Origin: Cladosporium sp. IMV 00045
Taxonomy: Eukaryota > Ascomycota > Dothideomycetes > Cladosporiales > Cladosporiaceae
Length of the DNA: 64,000 nucleotides
Reading direction: 5' to 3'
Assembly: GCA_001931905.2 (NCBI GenBank)
Contig: MSJI02000395.1
Coordinates: 1 to 64,000 of the forward strand
Shown here piece after piece: positions 1 to 11,162 of the stretch; position 1 is the first letter of the stretch, and each line of letters opens with the position of its first letter. The notes under the pieces are model-generated. The model made no database searches and had not been told where the DNA came from. It was given only the letters and a program-made list of their open reading frames with translations. The position numbers were made by a program, and so were the translations under genes.

Positions 1-91
1 CGCCCATTTATTTCCGCACGTCTCCACACATATCGGACCTCACTTATTACGCCGCACGGCTTGTTGCGCTGCGTCCGCGCTCCCAGCAGCC

Positions 92-2193
92 ATGGTCAAG
101 GTGTGTCGCAGCTACATTGCCCAGAAACGACCGGGGTCAGGGAACGTTTGCGCTGACGGTGGAGCAGTTTCGACGATCGCTCAAGAGTGACGGTGGGAAG
201 CACGATTCCGCGAAACCCGTGCAGATCTCCATCCCACAGAAAGACGCCATCGCAATTGAACCGCCTAAGAAGGTATTGCTGCCCACCTTTGTATCATAAC
301 ATCAACAACAACGTCTCTTCAAATCTGTTATCCCTTCGCGCAAAGCTGACTCCCCACCCCCGCCTTTAGGTCATAAAAGCCCTCTACGACTATAACGCAC
401 CCGCCGGCGAGCCATCGCACTACCTTTCCTTCTCCGCTGGCGACTTCTTACACGTCGTGAGCCGCGAAAACGACAGCGACTGGTACGAAGCTTGCAATCC
501 GCTGCAAAACACCCGAGGCTTGGTGCCTGTCAGCTACTTCGATAACGTGGGAAAGACCGTCAGGGATAGCGCTGAGTCGACAAAATCCGCCAGCGCGACA
601 CACGACAGCGGTTACGCAGAGGGAGCACACACGCCTGCTAGGAGCATAGGCGCTGCGAGGACGAGCGGACCGAACGGCGGACACCCTGAAATGCCTCCAA
701 TGCCTGGACACAGGTCGAGCAAATCCATTGGAAAGTCGGGCGGTGTCTATGGCATCGTCTCGTACGACTTTGTCGCAGAACGGCCGGATGAGCTTGACGC
801 GAAGGAGGGCGAGGCGATCATTGTCATCGCCCAGTCGAATCCGGAATGGTTCGTCGCAAAACCAATCACCAGACTTGGAGGACCAGGCTTGATTCCTGTG
901 TCGTTTATCGAGATTAGGGATATGACAACAGGAAAGGCAGTGGAAGACCCTCTGGCTGCCGTGCAGCAAGCTGGAATACCGAAAGTGGAGGAATGGAAGA
1001 AAATGGCGGCTGAGTACAAGAACACCAGCATTCCTCTTGGGTCAGTGTCGAGCAGCCAGCAAGAGCAGGCGCAGGCGCAAGGCCTTGCACAGGGCATGGA
1101 TCGGATGAGTTTGCAGCAACAGAACCCTGCAGCTTATGGCCATCAAAGAGCTCCAAGCAGTTTCGGATACCAGCAACAACAGGCGCAAGGTCTATTTGCG
1201 CCAGTGCGAGCAGCCGTGCCAAAGTACATCTTTGCGGACGACAAGTTCCACTTCATTGTCGAATGCAAGCTCACCAACAACACGCATTGGGATCTTTCAA
1301 GAATATACGAAGACTTCTACGAGCTGCAGATCAATTTGATCAACGCATTCCCCGAGGAAGCCGGCCAGGTGCCAGGCAAGGCTCGCACGCTTCCATACAT
1401 GCCTGGGCCAGTGAAGTTCGTCACAGATAATATCAGCGAGGGCCGCAGGGAGAATCTCGACCAGTATCTGCGTGAACTCCTCGGCATGGCCCAGCACATC
1501 ACCTGCTCTTCGCTAGTGAGGAACTTCTTCGCGCCTCGAGAGGGCGACTATGAAGTCGACCCCAGCGTCGCAGACCTCAACGAGCACGCCCGCTCCGCCG
1601 AGCCGCAACAGCGCTACTCGCAAGCATCGCAAAACTCCCACGGCCAGGCCTACTCCATGCACAGCCACTCGCAGTCACGCCAGGGCTCCAACGCCGGCCT
1701 GCACCAGCACTCCCAAAGCCAAGCCTCCAACACTCCCTACACACACCAACGCGGCCAACCCTCCCTCTCCGCAGCCCCCACACCCCAACAGCAACAGCAG
1801 CAAGGCCACTACCGCTCGCCCTCAGAATACACGCAAAACACCGCCGCCGCCGTCCGCCCCCCACCAACAGCCGGCAGCACCGGCCCCGTCAAAGTCAAAG
1901 CATGGTTCGACCGCGAAACCTGCGTCGTCATCCGCATGCCTCCCCGCGGCCAGTTCAACTTCGGCGACCTCTATCAGAAGATCGTCGACCGGCGGAAACT
2001 GGAGTTCAGGGGCACGCCTGGCGGCGGTGGAGGCAGCGGTGAGGAAGAGAAGCAGGAGGAGGTGCAGTTGGAGATCGAGTATAGGGACGAGGAGAATGGA
2101 GAGTATTACCGTCTCGAGGGCGATGAGGATTTGGAGGTCGCGGTGGAGAGGAATGAGAAGTTGACGTTGGCGGTTAGGGTTGCGGGGTCTTGA
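92..2193 (+). CDS. BEM1: Bem1/Scd2-type polarity scaffold (SH3-SH3-PX-PB1)
   Basis: Exons read as 92-100, 168-272 and 370-2193 (645 aa). The first exon is only 9 nt. Intron 1 (101-167) has donor GTGTGT and a CTGAC branch site just before the acceptor; intron 2 is 273-369. Both splices keep frame and give an N-terminus starting MVKFRRSLK, which fits fungal Bem1 proteins. Visible domains: SH3-1 at about residues 39-98 (starts VIKALYDYN), SH3-2 at 165-225 (YGIVSYDF), a PX domain at 324-445, a Q/H/S-rich low-complexity linker, and a C-terminal PB1 at 545-640 with an acidic patch. In the family, Bem1 holds Cdc24 (through PB1), Cdc42 and PAK kinases together at sites of polarised growth and binds phosphoinositides through PX. 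That role is inferred from family knowledge. The start is unusual but well supported by reading frame. Confidence 0.93.
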
Positions 2194-3149
2194 TTTGAGG
2201 AAGGGTGATGAGGATGAGGATGATGGATGGATTTTTTCTTTTTTTTATGCTTCTCTTGATGCCGATGCATGATGATGATGGTCTTGTTTTTTTTTTTTTT
2301 TTGTTTTCTTGTTCGGTGTTTGAGTCGTGTCGTTTTTCTTGCTTTTTTGTTGGTTTCTCTTTTTATCTCCCCTGTCCGCAATTTTGGTGTTGTTTGGACA
2401 AACGACTTTTTGAAAAGATTATGGAAATGCCCCTTCTACAGACTGCCCTTCTGAACTTTCGTCTCTCTTCTCTGTTGCGCTTGCTTCTGCCTCCATTTCC
2501 ATCTCCGCTATTTCTTCCCGCTCTTTCATCCATAGCGCTGGAAAGAAGGGACAATTTGGAGGATCATGACGACGATAAGATTATGGAGAATTGCTGTTTT
2601 CCCATGAGGACTTAGAACTTATTGCAGGTGGGAGGCTTGTAGGATTGATTGCTGTTGGTGTTTTCTTTTGGGAGTTCTTAGGCCATTGCTTGTTGCTACC
2701 ACTATGTGCTACTGTATTGGTGGTGTTATGCTGGAACAGGTTGAGCTTCACTTCTTCTTTCTGTCGAGCTTCATCGTATTAAGGAGACTGTTGTCATTCG
2801 TGATCCTCGTCCCATTCCTTCTCCCCATCGTGTAGACGAGCACATGGAACCCTTCCAACATCTTTCCCATGTCGCACCTGGATTCAGCGCAACCAGTCGA
2901 CGTCATAAAGACTTCGACGCGCCAGAACCAATGAAAGCGAACCTCGTGCCCATTCTTGCGGATCAACAAGTCCAACAACTCCCCCAAGCAACCGGACCTT
3001 CTCACCGCCGTCCGATAACGCTGTTGCCTGCCATTATTCACTTGAATCAAACAAACTACCTGAACAACAACCATGCCCCTCCTACACACATCCTCAAATC
3101 CAACCCTATTCCTCAAACCAAACGGCCTCATGAACGACCCTAAAACACC
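2194..3149. other. Intergenic: U-rich 3' region of BEM1 and upstream region of the hydrolase gene
   Basis: This stretch follows the BEM1 stop and holds T-rich tracts, including a run of about 16 T near 2287, and purine/T-rich low-complexity sequence expected of a 3' UTR. The second half (about 2800-3149) is C/A-rich leader-like sequence before the hydrolase start. Short open frames on both strands show no recognisable domain. Confidence 0.5.
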
Positions 3150-4742
3150 ATGATCAACGACTCCCCTACCTCCCTGGCCTTCATCCGCACCACCATCACC
3201 CTCCTCCAAAGCATCGGACCGCTCTGCCTTCTCTGGACGACCTGGCGCATCACCACGAGCACCACCACCTCCCTCCTCGAGCAAAACAAACTCCCCTCCC
3301 CCTCCCGCCCCTCCGCCCTACAAACCTACGCACTATCCGAAGCCACTTTCTACCTCCTCTCCCTCCTGCACACCCTCTACCTGCAGCGTCGCGCCGAGCA
3401 CCCGCCTCTGCGCACGCGCGCTCAACGTCAGCAACTCTTCGAAAACATCCGCGGGGAGATTCGCGATGTGGAGAAATTCCTCTCTGGCTGGTTCCGCGGC
3501 GCGAGAGTTGAAAAGATCGGACGTGGGGATCTGAGGAGTTTTCTGGACTGGTCGTTTTGGGAGGGAAGGTTTGGAGGGGAGGAAGGCGATGAGGAGGAAA
3601 TGGAGGGATATGTAAACGGGGTGGAGGGTTTGGTTGGGCGTGGGTTTCGGTTTCGAGAGGGGAAGGGGAGGGTCAGGCCGTTGAGGTTGACACTTGATCC
3701 TGTTGAGGTGCAGGTTAGGTGTTTGGTTTGGTATGCGATTGTGCTGCTGGTGGATTTGGGGGTTTTTGTTAAGTTCTGGTGGTGCGGGTGGGGGTTTCGT
3801 GGGACTTCTGCGGTTGATGGGCGGTGGGTTTTTCCTCCTAGGCCACTTGCGTTGCTTGGTGGGAAGTCGGAGGCGGAGGGGTTGAGTTATTGGGTTAGAG
3901 AGCATACGGCGAAGGATAGGTTGCCGGTCTTGTTCATTCACGGGATCGGAGTGGGATTGCATCCTTACGTCGACACGCTGGTCGATCTCAGCAAACGAGC
4001 CGACAAATCCACCAACACAGGAAGCGTAGGCATTCTGGCCATCGAACTCCTCCCCATCAGCTCCCGCCTGACCTCGCCCATCCTGCACCGGGAAGATTTC
4101 CTACGCCAAATCACCACAATCCTCGCCTCCCACAGCCCGCACTACGACTCCTTCATCCTCGCCTCCCACTCCTACGGCTCCGTCTTCACAACCTACATGC
4201 TCACCGACCCTCTGCTCGCCCCTCGCGTGCACGCCACAGTCCTCATCGACCCCGTAACGCTGCTCCTCTACCAGCCAGACGTGGCGTATAATTTCACAGC
4301 GCGCGCGCCGAAAACCGCGAACGAGTGGCAACTGTGGTATTTCGCGTCAAAAGACCCGGGAGTGGCGCATACGCTGGCTAGGCATTTTTTCTGGAGTGAG
4401 AGTTGTCTTTGGAGGGAGAGGGTGGGGGAGTTGTTGCAGCGTGGGATGAGGATTACACTTTCGCTCGCGGGCAGGGATTTGATTGTTGATACGGAGGCTG
4501 TGGCGGGGTATTTGTCTGAAGATGAGGGGGAGGGGAAGGATGTGAGGTTGGAAACGGAAGATGGTGGTTTGGATGGGAAGAAGAAGGTTTGCGTCAAGGG
4601 TTTGAAGGAGAGGCCTTGGATGGGTCAAGGGTTGGATGTGCTTTGGTTTGAGGATTTGGATCACGCGCAGGTCTTTGACGATGAGGTGGCGAGGGAGAGA
4701 CTTGTGAGGGTGATTGTTGGGTATACGAAGTTGAAAGGGTAG
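3150..4742 (+). CDS. Membrane-anchored alpha/beta hydrolase, function unknown
   Basis: A single open frame of 530 aa. The N-terminus (about residues 8-30) is hydrophobic and a second hydrophobic segment lies near 190-215 (ending LLVDLGVFVKFWW), so the protein is probably membrane attached. The catalytic half begins with VLFIHGIGVGLHPY (HG oxyanion motif, near residue 261), followed by a nucleophile elbow reading ASHSYGS, a G-x-S-x-G variant with S in place of the first G. A late DLDHAQ segment near residue 510 is a candidate for the catalytic His. The family is a conserved filamentous-fungal serine hydrolase of unknown substrate, and I cannot say whether it is a lipase, esterase or peptidase. 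The middle (residues about 130-185) is rich in Gly/Glu/Arg and looks poorly conserved. No intron is needed. Confidence 0.8.
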   Translation: MINDSPTSLAFIRTTITLLQSIGPLCLLWTTWRITTSTTTSLLEQNKLPSPSRPSALQTYALSEATFYLLSLLHTLYLQRRAEHPPLRTRAQRQQLFENIRGEIRDVEKFLSGWFRGARVEKIGRGDLRSFLDWSFWEGRFGGEEGDEEEMEGYVNGVEGLVGRGFRFREGKGRVRPLRLTLDPVEVQVRCLVWYAIVLLVDLGVFVKFWWCGWGFRGTSAVDGRWVFPPRPLALLGGKSEAEGLSYWVREHTAKDRLPVLFIHGIGVGLHPYVDTLVDLSKRADKSTNTGSVGILAIELLPISSRLTSPILHREDFLRQITTILASHSPHYDSFILASHSYGSVFTTYMLTDPLLAPRVHATVLIDPVTLLLYQPDVAYNFTARAPKTANEWQLWYFASKDPGVAHTLARHFFWSESCLWRERVGELLQRGMRITLSLAGRDLIVDTEAVAGYLSEDEGEGKDVRLETEDGGLDGKKKVCVKGLKERPWMGQGLDVLWFEDLDHAQVFDDEVARERLVRVIVGYTKLKG

Positions 4743-5315
4743 GGAAACGTTTCGTTGTATTATTCATCTCAATCCTACGTCACTTTTACTATACTGAAGT
4801 TGAGGATGTGACCTCGAAATACCATTATGACCACTGAGATGCCCGGATTTCTAAGAGATCATCTCAACGGCACAAAGCCTATCTCGGTATACCAAAGCCG
4901 AGAATAGAAGCATACGCGAATGGAGACAACTAACTCTCTCGTCTCATTGCCTCTGCAATACCTTTATTCATCGGCTTTTGGCTTGTTGCTGTAAGGCATT
5001 TGGAGCGTCCGGAAGGGCGTATATTATGTAGCTGACGTCCACAGATATTGCAGATCTGACTATCCGCAGTCTAACCAATCAGTCAAACCCAGATTATTCT
5101 CCACTCGTCGTTTGACAATCAACTTCACCATTCCCTCACAAAAACCGACGTTCTTCTCGCGTGTTGGTAGATCCCTGACGTCCTCAGGCCCGCCAAGCGT
5201 GAACCTCGGCCAGTCAAAAGTGAGATGTGATCACGTCTGCTGCTTCCGACTGAGATGCCACCGAAAATCCAACAATTTCCAAAGGAAATCAATTTTATTC
5301 CTTTCTTGATCAAAC
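4743..5315. other. Intergenic, no gene seen
   Basis: This lies between the hydrolase stop and the start of the CobW-type gene. It presumably holds the 3' end of the former and the promoter of the latter. I see no coding frame with recognisable features and no structured RNA. Confidence 0.4.
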
Positions 5316-6821
5316 ATGGACGAAGACGACGATGCCCCTCCGATGCTGGTCGCTGCCGATGGCGGAAATGACTCAGACGCTGCCTTGAATGCTGAGATGG
5401 AGGATGTCAAAGTGTCGAAGGTGCCGATTTCAATTATTACTGGTTAGTAACGATTTCTTTGCTTCGTTTTGTGCTTCTTGCGAGGGATCTGAAAATCGTC
5501 GTTTACGGGTTCGTTCGTCGAAGGGATCGCGGTAGCGTCGATTTGGTGTCTGGTTCGATTTGCCTCTTGCCAACGGACGGGAGTTTTATAGATCGAACTT
5601 CATGAGACCGCAAGGGAGAGCGTGATTGTATACTCATATCTAGTACATCAATACTGATCTCCGTTCCCAGGCTACCTTGGAGCTGGCAAATCCACTCTCC
5701 TCGACTACATCCTCACAGCGCGACATGGCAAGAAAATCGCCGTTATCCTCAACGGTAAGTCCAACCAACCACAACCTCCCTCGCCACCCACATACATCTG
5801 ACAACACTCAGAATTCGGCAACACGACCGACCTCGAAAAGCCCCTCACCGTCTCCTCCGGCAGCAGCACGGCAACAGAATGGCTCAACCTCGCCAACGGC
5901 TGCATCTGCTGCTCGGTGAAAGACAGCGGCGTCAACGCCCTCGAATCTCTGATGGAACGCAACGGCGCTTTCGACTACATCCTGCTGGAAACCACCGGCC
6001 TTGCCGACCCGGGCAACATCGCCCCCGTCTTCTGGGTCGACGAAGGCCTCGGCAGCACAATTTACCTCGACGGCATCGTCACGCTCGTCGACGCGGCGAA
6101 TTTGCTGCGGGAGCTTGATGCGCCGAAGGGGGAGGAGGCTGTGCATGCTGAAGAAGGAGAAGAAGAAGGTCATGCCCACAAGGGCCCTCTCCTTTCCATA
6201 GCGCACCTACAAATCTCCCACGCCGACGTCGTCATCATTAACAAATCCGACCTCGTTTCCCCGCAGCAACTAGCTATCGTCGAAGCCCGCGTCCGCTCGA
6301 TCAACAGCCTAGCACGCGTGCAGATCACACAACGAAGCCGCGTGCCGGCGCTCGAGGGCTCGGTGCTAGATTTGCACGCTTACGATCGCGTCGGGGCAGG
6401 GGAGTTGGCGTTCGCGGAAAAGGGACATAGTCATTTAGACGAGGCGATTGGGACGGCGACGGTGAGGTTTGGGGTGTTGGGGGAGGAAGGCATGGAGGCT
6501 TTGGATGGTTGGTTGAGGAGTTTGCTTTGGGAGAGGAAAGTGCCTGGGTTTGAGGGGTTGGGGGGTTGGGAGGTGCATAGGGCGAAAGGGCGGCTGAGGT
6601 TGGCGGGTGGGAAGGTGAAGATGTTGCAGGGGGTGAGGGAGATTTTTGAACTGATTGATGGGGTTGATGTTGAGGGTGGGGATGGCGGTGGTGGAGAGGA
6701 GGGAGAGGAGGGGAGTAGGATTGTTTTTATTGGGAGGAATTTGACGGAGGAGGTTGCTGGGGCTTTCCAGAGGAGTTTGGATGCTGCTTTGGAGAAGGGG
6801 TTTGGTGCTATGCAGCGATGA
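5316..6821 (+). CDS. ZNG1: CobW/CBWD-family zinc metallochaperone GTPase (ZNG1-like)
   Basis: Exons 5316-5442, 5671-5754 and 5812-6821 give 406 aa. Intron 1 (5443-5670) is long for this window; intron 2 is 5755-5811. Both are needed to rebuild the G domain: Walker A GYLGAGKS at residues 43-50, interrupted by intron 1. The metal-binding GCICC motif is at C101-I-C103-C104, then ETTGLADP (switch/Walker B region), and a guanine-specificity NKSD near residue 215. The C-terminal half is the CobW_C domain with His/Glu-rich patches typical of metal handling. In eukaryotes the ZNG1 branch delivers Zn to methionine aminopeptidase; the assignment to this branch rather than another CobW group is inference. 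The short acidic N-terminus ([10 protein letters not shown]) is usual for eukaryotic members. It is convergent with EED, 189 bp apart. Confidence 0.9.
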
Positions 6822-7010
6822 TATGATGCGATATGACTTCGTGTTCGACGATGACTTTCAATTTTGCTCCATACTGTAATGGGTTCCGTTCCCGTCTGCA
6901 TAAAGTCTCTCGTCATCTCTCTAATCTAATGGGACCATTGCTTATCGCTTGTACAAGAGACAATGGCATCTCCTCCGGCGATCAAAAAAACTCTCGACTG
7001 TCTGACAAGT

Positions 7011-8702
7011 CTAACGAGCAACCTCCCGATGAAACATGACCAACATTCCATGATCGCCGACCCCTACCAACCACTTCCCATCGGGACTCCAGCTCAACTG
7101 CGAAGTGGCAAAGTAGCTATGCTGCTTATGCCTGTTTGGCAAAGTCGTAGAAGGCACCTTGGTCTGCTGCGGCAGCAGAGCTCTCATGGGGTCGTCAGTG
7201 GCGGAACGCATATTCAATGCGCCTGTCGATGCATCCTGCGCGGCGGAGGTGGAGTTGCTGGCGGAGTTGGTGGTGTTGAAAGCTTTGAAATGAGTTAGTC
7301 GAAGAACAGAAGCGCAAGATAGATAGAGATTGATGAAAACATACCACTCGCGCCATCGCTAGCCGCGTCAGCATCTCTTTTGAGCTCACCAAGACGGTCC
7401 AAACCTTCAACATTGACAGCATTCGCGGCGCCGCGTTTTCTCTTCGCGCCTTTGCCCTTCTTGACAACGACCTCCTCACCCTCTTCGCACTTCTGCAAGT
7501 CCCAGAAAAAGAACTTCGACCTCGTGTTGCCCATGACCAGGACCGGGTGCATGTTAGGTTCGTGCAGGAGGCCGAAACGCAGGTAAAAGCGCGCCGTGTC
7601 CTTCGTGTCGAAAGTCAGTAATCGATCGAACCCGCGCGAGCGCTCCAAATGCGGGAACGCTGAGAGGGTGTAGCGGCCTGGATATGGGATTGGCGGGTGC
7701 TCCGGGTGCGGCATGGACGAGTCGAAGCCGTCGATGATCCACAGGATGATCTCGTTTTGCTTCATCGTCGCGTCGCCTCCGTCGTCTTCGTTGCGCGCGG
7801 CGCGGGATAGGATGCAGTCGCCGTACCATTTGACGCAGTCGACGAAGTTTGTATGGATTTCTGACGAGATGAAGTATGGATAAGGGTAGAGGGTTGGCTC
7901 GATGTTGTTGGTTGAGTCGAGTTCTTCGAGAGATGGTACGGCCCACAGAGCTACCGCGGTGTCCATCGCGCCGGTGAGGAGCCATCGTCCATTCGGGTGG
8001 AAGTCGAGTGTGAGAAGTGGCTGTGGGTGGCCCTGTCCGCCCAAGATGGCCCGGCAGGGTTGTTTCTCATGTTTGGGACTGAGGTTCCAGATGCGGACTG
8101 TCAAATCCTCTGAAGCAGATACTAGGATGTCGGGAGAGAGTGGCGAGACCTGCAGGTCGTTGATGGCTTTTCCATGACCGGAGAGTTCTCTAATGGGCTC
8201 GTCACGCTCAATATCGAAGATGATCACCGCTCTAGGGTTGCTGCCAGCTGCGCATAGTAAAGGTCTGCCTTCGGCAGTCTTGGTCCAGCATATGCTGTTC
8301 AAGCTGGTTGATTTGTCTCGCTGCCACCATCGGATGATTTCGAAGGGGTTTCCACTGCCTCGGTTTGTCTTACAAACTATTAGCTATGCCATTTTGTCAG
8401 CTTGATTGTTGGACAAGGCAGGCGGGTATGCGCACGTTGCGTCCTCCGGTGAACGCGAAGATCTGCTCTTCATCATCCTTGTCCGCCCAAGGCCAGAATT
8501 TGACGTCGTAGAGGGTGCATTCTGAGGCGGTCAGCGCACTGAACCTGTCAATGTTTCCGGAATTGGAACCTTACGAGCTATTTCATGGGTATCCTGCAGA
8601 AGGCGTAAGAATGGAACGCATGATATGATGAATTGATACAATACTCACATTAGGTCTGGCACACCAAGCCAACGTGGGAAAGGCATCGGAAATTGCCGGC
8701 AT
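7011..8702 (-). CDS. EED: EED/ESC-type WD40 subunit of Polycomb repressive complex 2
   Basis: Minus-strand exons: 8649-8702, 8575-8593, 8436-8521, 7345-8368 and 7011-7282; introns 8594-8648, 8522-8574, 8369-8435 and 7283-7344. The 484-aa product has WD40 blades with EED-like blocks: LNSICWTKTAEGRPLLCAAG, the GHGKAINDLQVSP blade, then SASEDLTVRIWNL, FVDCVKWYGDCILSRA and a last blade ending WSPDGKWLVGVGDHGML. EED binds H3K27me3 and stimulates the EZH2-type methyltransferase. The second exon is only 19 nt. The start at 8702 is tentative: the frame stays open upstream for about 15 codons after a possible TAG acceptor, so a further 5' exon is likely. A basic linker (KKGKGAKRKRG, from about residue 365) looks like an insertion or nuclear signal. 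The family identity is clear; complex function is inferred. Confidence 0.9.
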
Positions 8703-11162
8703 GGCGTGGATGTATGTGAAGTCGAGTTTGGAACGCACGTGACACTTCGAGCCCTACCTTTTCTTGTCCTCGCTACCGACGACAGGCTGGCAGAAGCAGG
8801 GCGATTATCGGTACGACCGGCCCGGGGAGACTCAACGGTCGCCTCGCGGCAGAGACTTTACCTCTCAGCACGCTGACAGGTGCTGCACACTGCGGTGATA
8901 TGACCAGGAAGTTGCTCGGGGCAGGACGCCAACGAGCGAAGTCTAGCTAGGGTTTCGGCGCGTGAGGTGTTACGAAGGACAGAGCCAGGCAGTCGATGCC
9001 GACCGTTTGTCCCGATGTCGCCAACAGACCGAGAGGATTACGGCGGCGGCTGTGCCTGCAGGGCAGACGTCGGTAGGCAAGCCTTTCGGCTAGTAGCAGC
9101 AGGCGGAAGGGCCCCGAGTGGATGAGCAGGCGTGGTCTTTCAGACGGTCGGTGGGCGGTTTGTGGGCGTGGCTGCTCGGCATGCAAAACATCGACGATGC
9201 TTCAGCTTTGGCGTAGCGAGAGTTGGACCAGCCAGAGCCAAAGTTGCAGGCTAGCGCATGCGAGTGGTCGTCGACGACGGTGACACAGGAGAGTTTGTAC
9301 GCTTGCGTCTCGAGTAATGTTGGTGAGAAAAGGCAATGCTTCTTAATAATGTGTGAAGGGGAGGTATTGCCTTTTTTGGGAGTTGCAGTGAGTGAGGACA
9401 GCCTAAGCGGAGGTAGCTTCATTGGCCGTTTGACAAATGGGAAAGCGGGCGTGCATATGAAGGTATGTATTAGGCGAAACGACAAAGAGCGTGTACACGC
9501 TTTACAGTATTGCCAATTGCCAACGGAACACTGCGTTTGTGTGGATGGAACGAGATTCCTGGCGGCGTCTCACTCATGTGTGATGGTCGAGCCAAGGTAT
9601 GTACATGTATGTACAACCTGATCGCAAACATCACAGGTCACAAAAAGACGACTGTAGCTCGGTCTCTCAACAATGTCATAATCGGAAGACTACATGTAAC
9701 ATGACCTGCTCGAACCCACGGCTATGGTACAGGGCCTACAGGCACAGCGGAGCACGACGCGCGGATACCTGTTGCAGGAAAATCCAATAAACGGCATGCA
9801 AAGGTGCATACTGCCGCAGGCGAAAGGCTGGGAAGTGTCTCTCCATGGCGTGGGGGTAATAGCATTGCCAGGATGGAGACATGAAGCGAAGGTGATGGAT
9901 GTCCACATGCACGAAAAGACATGAGGCGTATCGGGGGACATGGACGACCCTTGCAAATCAGGAATGGTTGCCCTGAGGTCTGACAACAGAGGCCATGGGA
10001 TTACGTGCGTGGCCCCGTTTGCAAGAGTCAGACGAACGAACTGTGAAGCGGCATACCGAACGAGCATGGCGTCTGTCTTGTGCTCGCGTTCTTTCGTCTC
10101 TTTCTCCGCACAAGCCACAGACGGCCACAACGGATGGTCTAACGTTCACGCCGAGAAGTTGAAGAACGTGATATCATAGGATCTGATAAAAACGAATAGC
10201 CATGGGAAGAAGGTGACCAACGAGCTGCTCGAGGCGAAAGCACCAAATCTGCAGAGTCTTGCGGATGGCATACAGTACATACATCCATGTCTTGCATTTG
10301 CCCATGGAAAGAGTGATATTCACTTGCATGGCGCAGGCGTGTAGCACAAGACGCGAGCAAACGGAACACAACAATACAGCAATACTCATCAATCATCGCT
10401 GCCAGAGAGTTTTCAATTTTCTGCAATCGTGACGTAGGCAAACCCTTCGCTCGCTGTCTGCTCTCGCGACCCGCCCTCATGCAGCAAGGCAAGGCGCCGG
10501 AGTGCATCCCTGCGCCGCCATCATCCCACCACGCATCGATGATTGGCTTCTGTCTGCCTCGCTAGCTCCTTCAAAGACCCCCCAGACCCAACTACCACAC
10601 ACCTCGTGTTCCTCATTACTATCAATGCCATTTCTCCCCTAGAACCCCGGTCCAAACCGACCCCTCCAGGCCCTCACCACTCGTCCCAAAAGCGAATTAC
10701 ATGACGCACCACCCACTTCAGCGACTCACCCGGACGGTTTCTTCCTTCGCAGCATCCGCTCGTCTCGCCACCCGCCCATCCCGCGCCGGCCATACATCCA
10801 AAACTTCCCTCCGAGGTACCAAACCCGAGCACAAGCACCACCGGCCTGGTCGAGGCAAGACCTGCTACACCGCAACTACTGCACACCCACATATACCCGG
10901 CAAGAGACGGACCTTGCGGTACATATAGTGCTCCGCGCCCAACCCAAAGCACCCCACCAGCCCTTGCGAGCCCTTGCCCTTACACTCGCAGCCTCTCTGT
11001 CACTTTTAGGTGAACCAGACTTGGCCAGGGCGAGATCCGCAACAGGTTGGGCCTGATTGTGCAAGAATATATCTGCGACTGTGTACACTGCTGGCGCGTT
11101 GTTTTCTACGATCAGGCAGGCCTTCGTTGAAACACTCTTGAGAACACTTCTCCGACTACACC
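8703..11162. other. Long intergenic region (about 2.5 kb)
   Basis: I find no frame here with a recognisable domain, good codon pattern or splice structure. The right-hand part, roughly 10.55-11.16 kb, is C/T-rich with pyrimidine tracts, as expected for the promoter and leader of the PAS-domain gene. The left end may contain a missing first exon of EED. Scattered open frames of 60-145 codons overlap each other on both strands and look like chance. Confidence 0.4.

Noticed and set aside
2748..3284. 178-codon minus-strand frame upstream of the hydrolase
   Set aside because: Low-complexity Gly/Glu/Arg translation opposite C/A-rich leader sequence, with no domain and overlap with the hydrolase start.
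9690..10130. 146-codon minus-strand frame in the EED-PAS gap
   Set aside because: Overlapped by other frames on both strands, no domain, no codon preference and Cys/Trp-rich random-looking composition.
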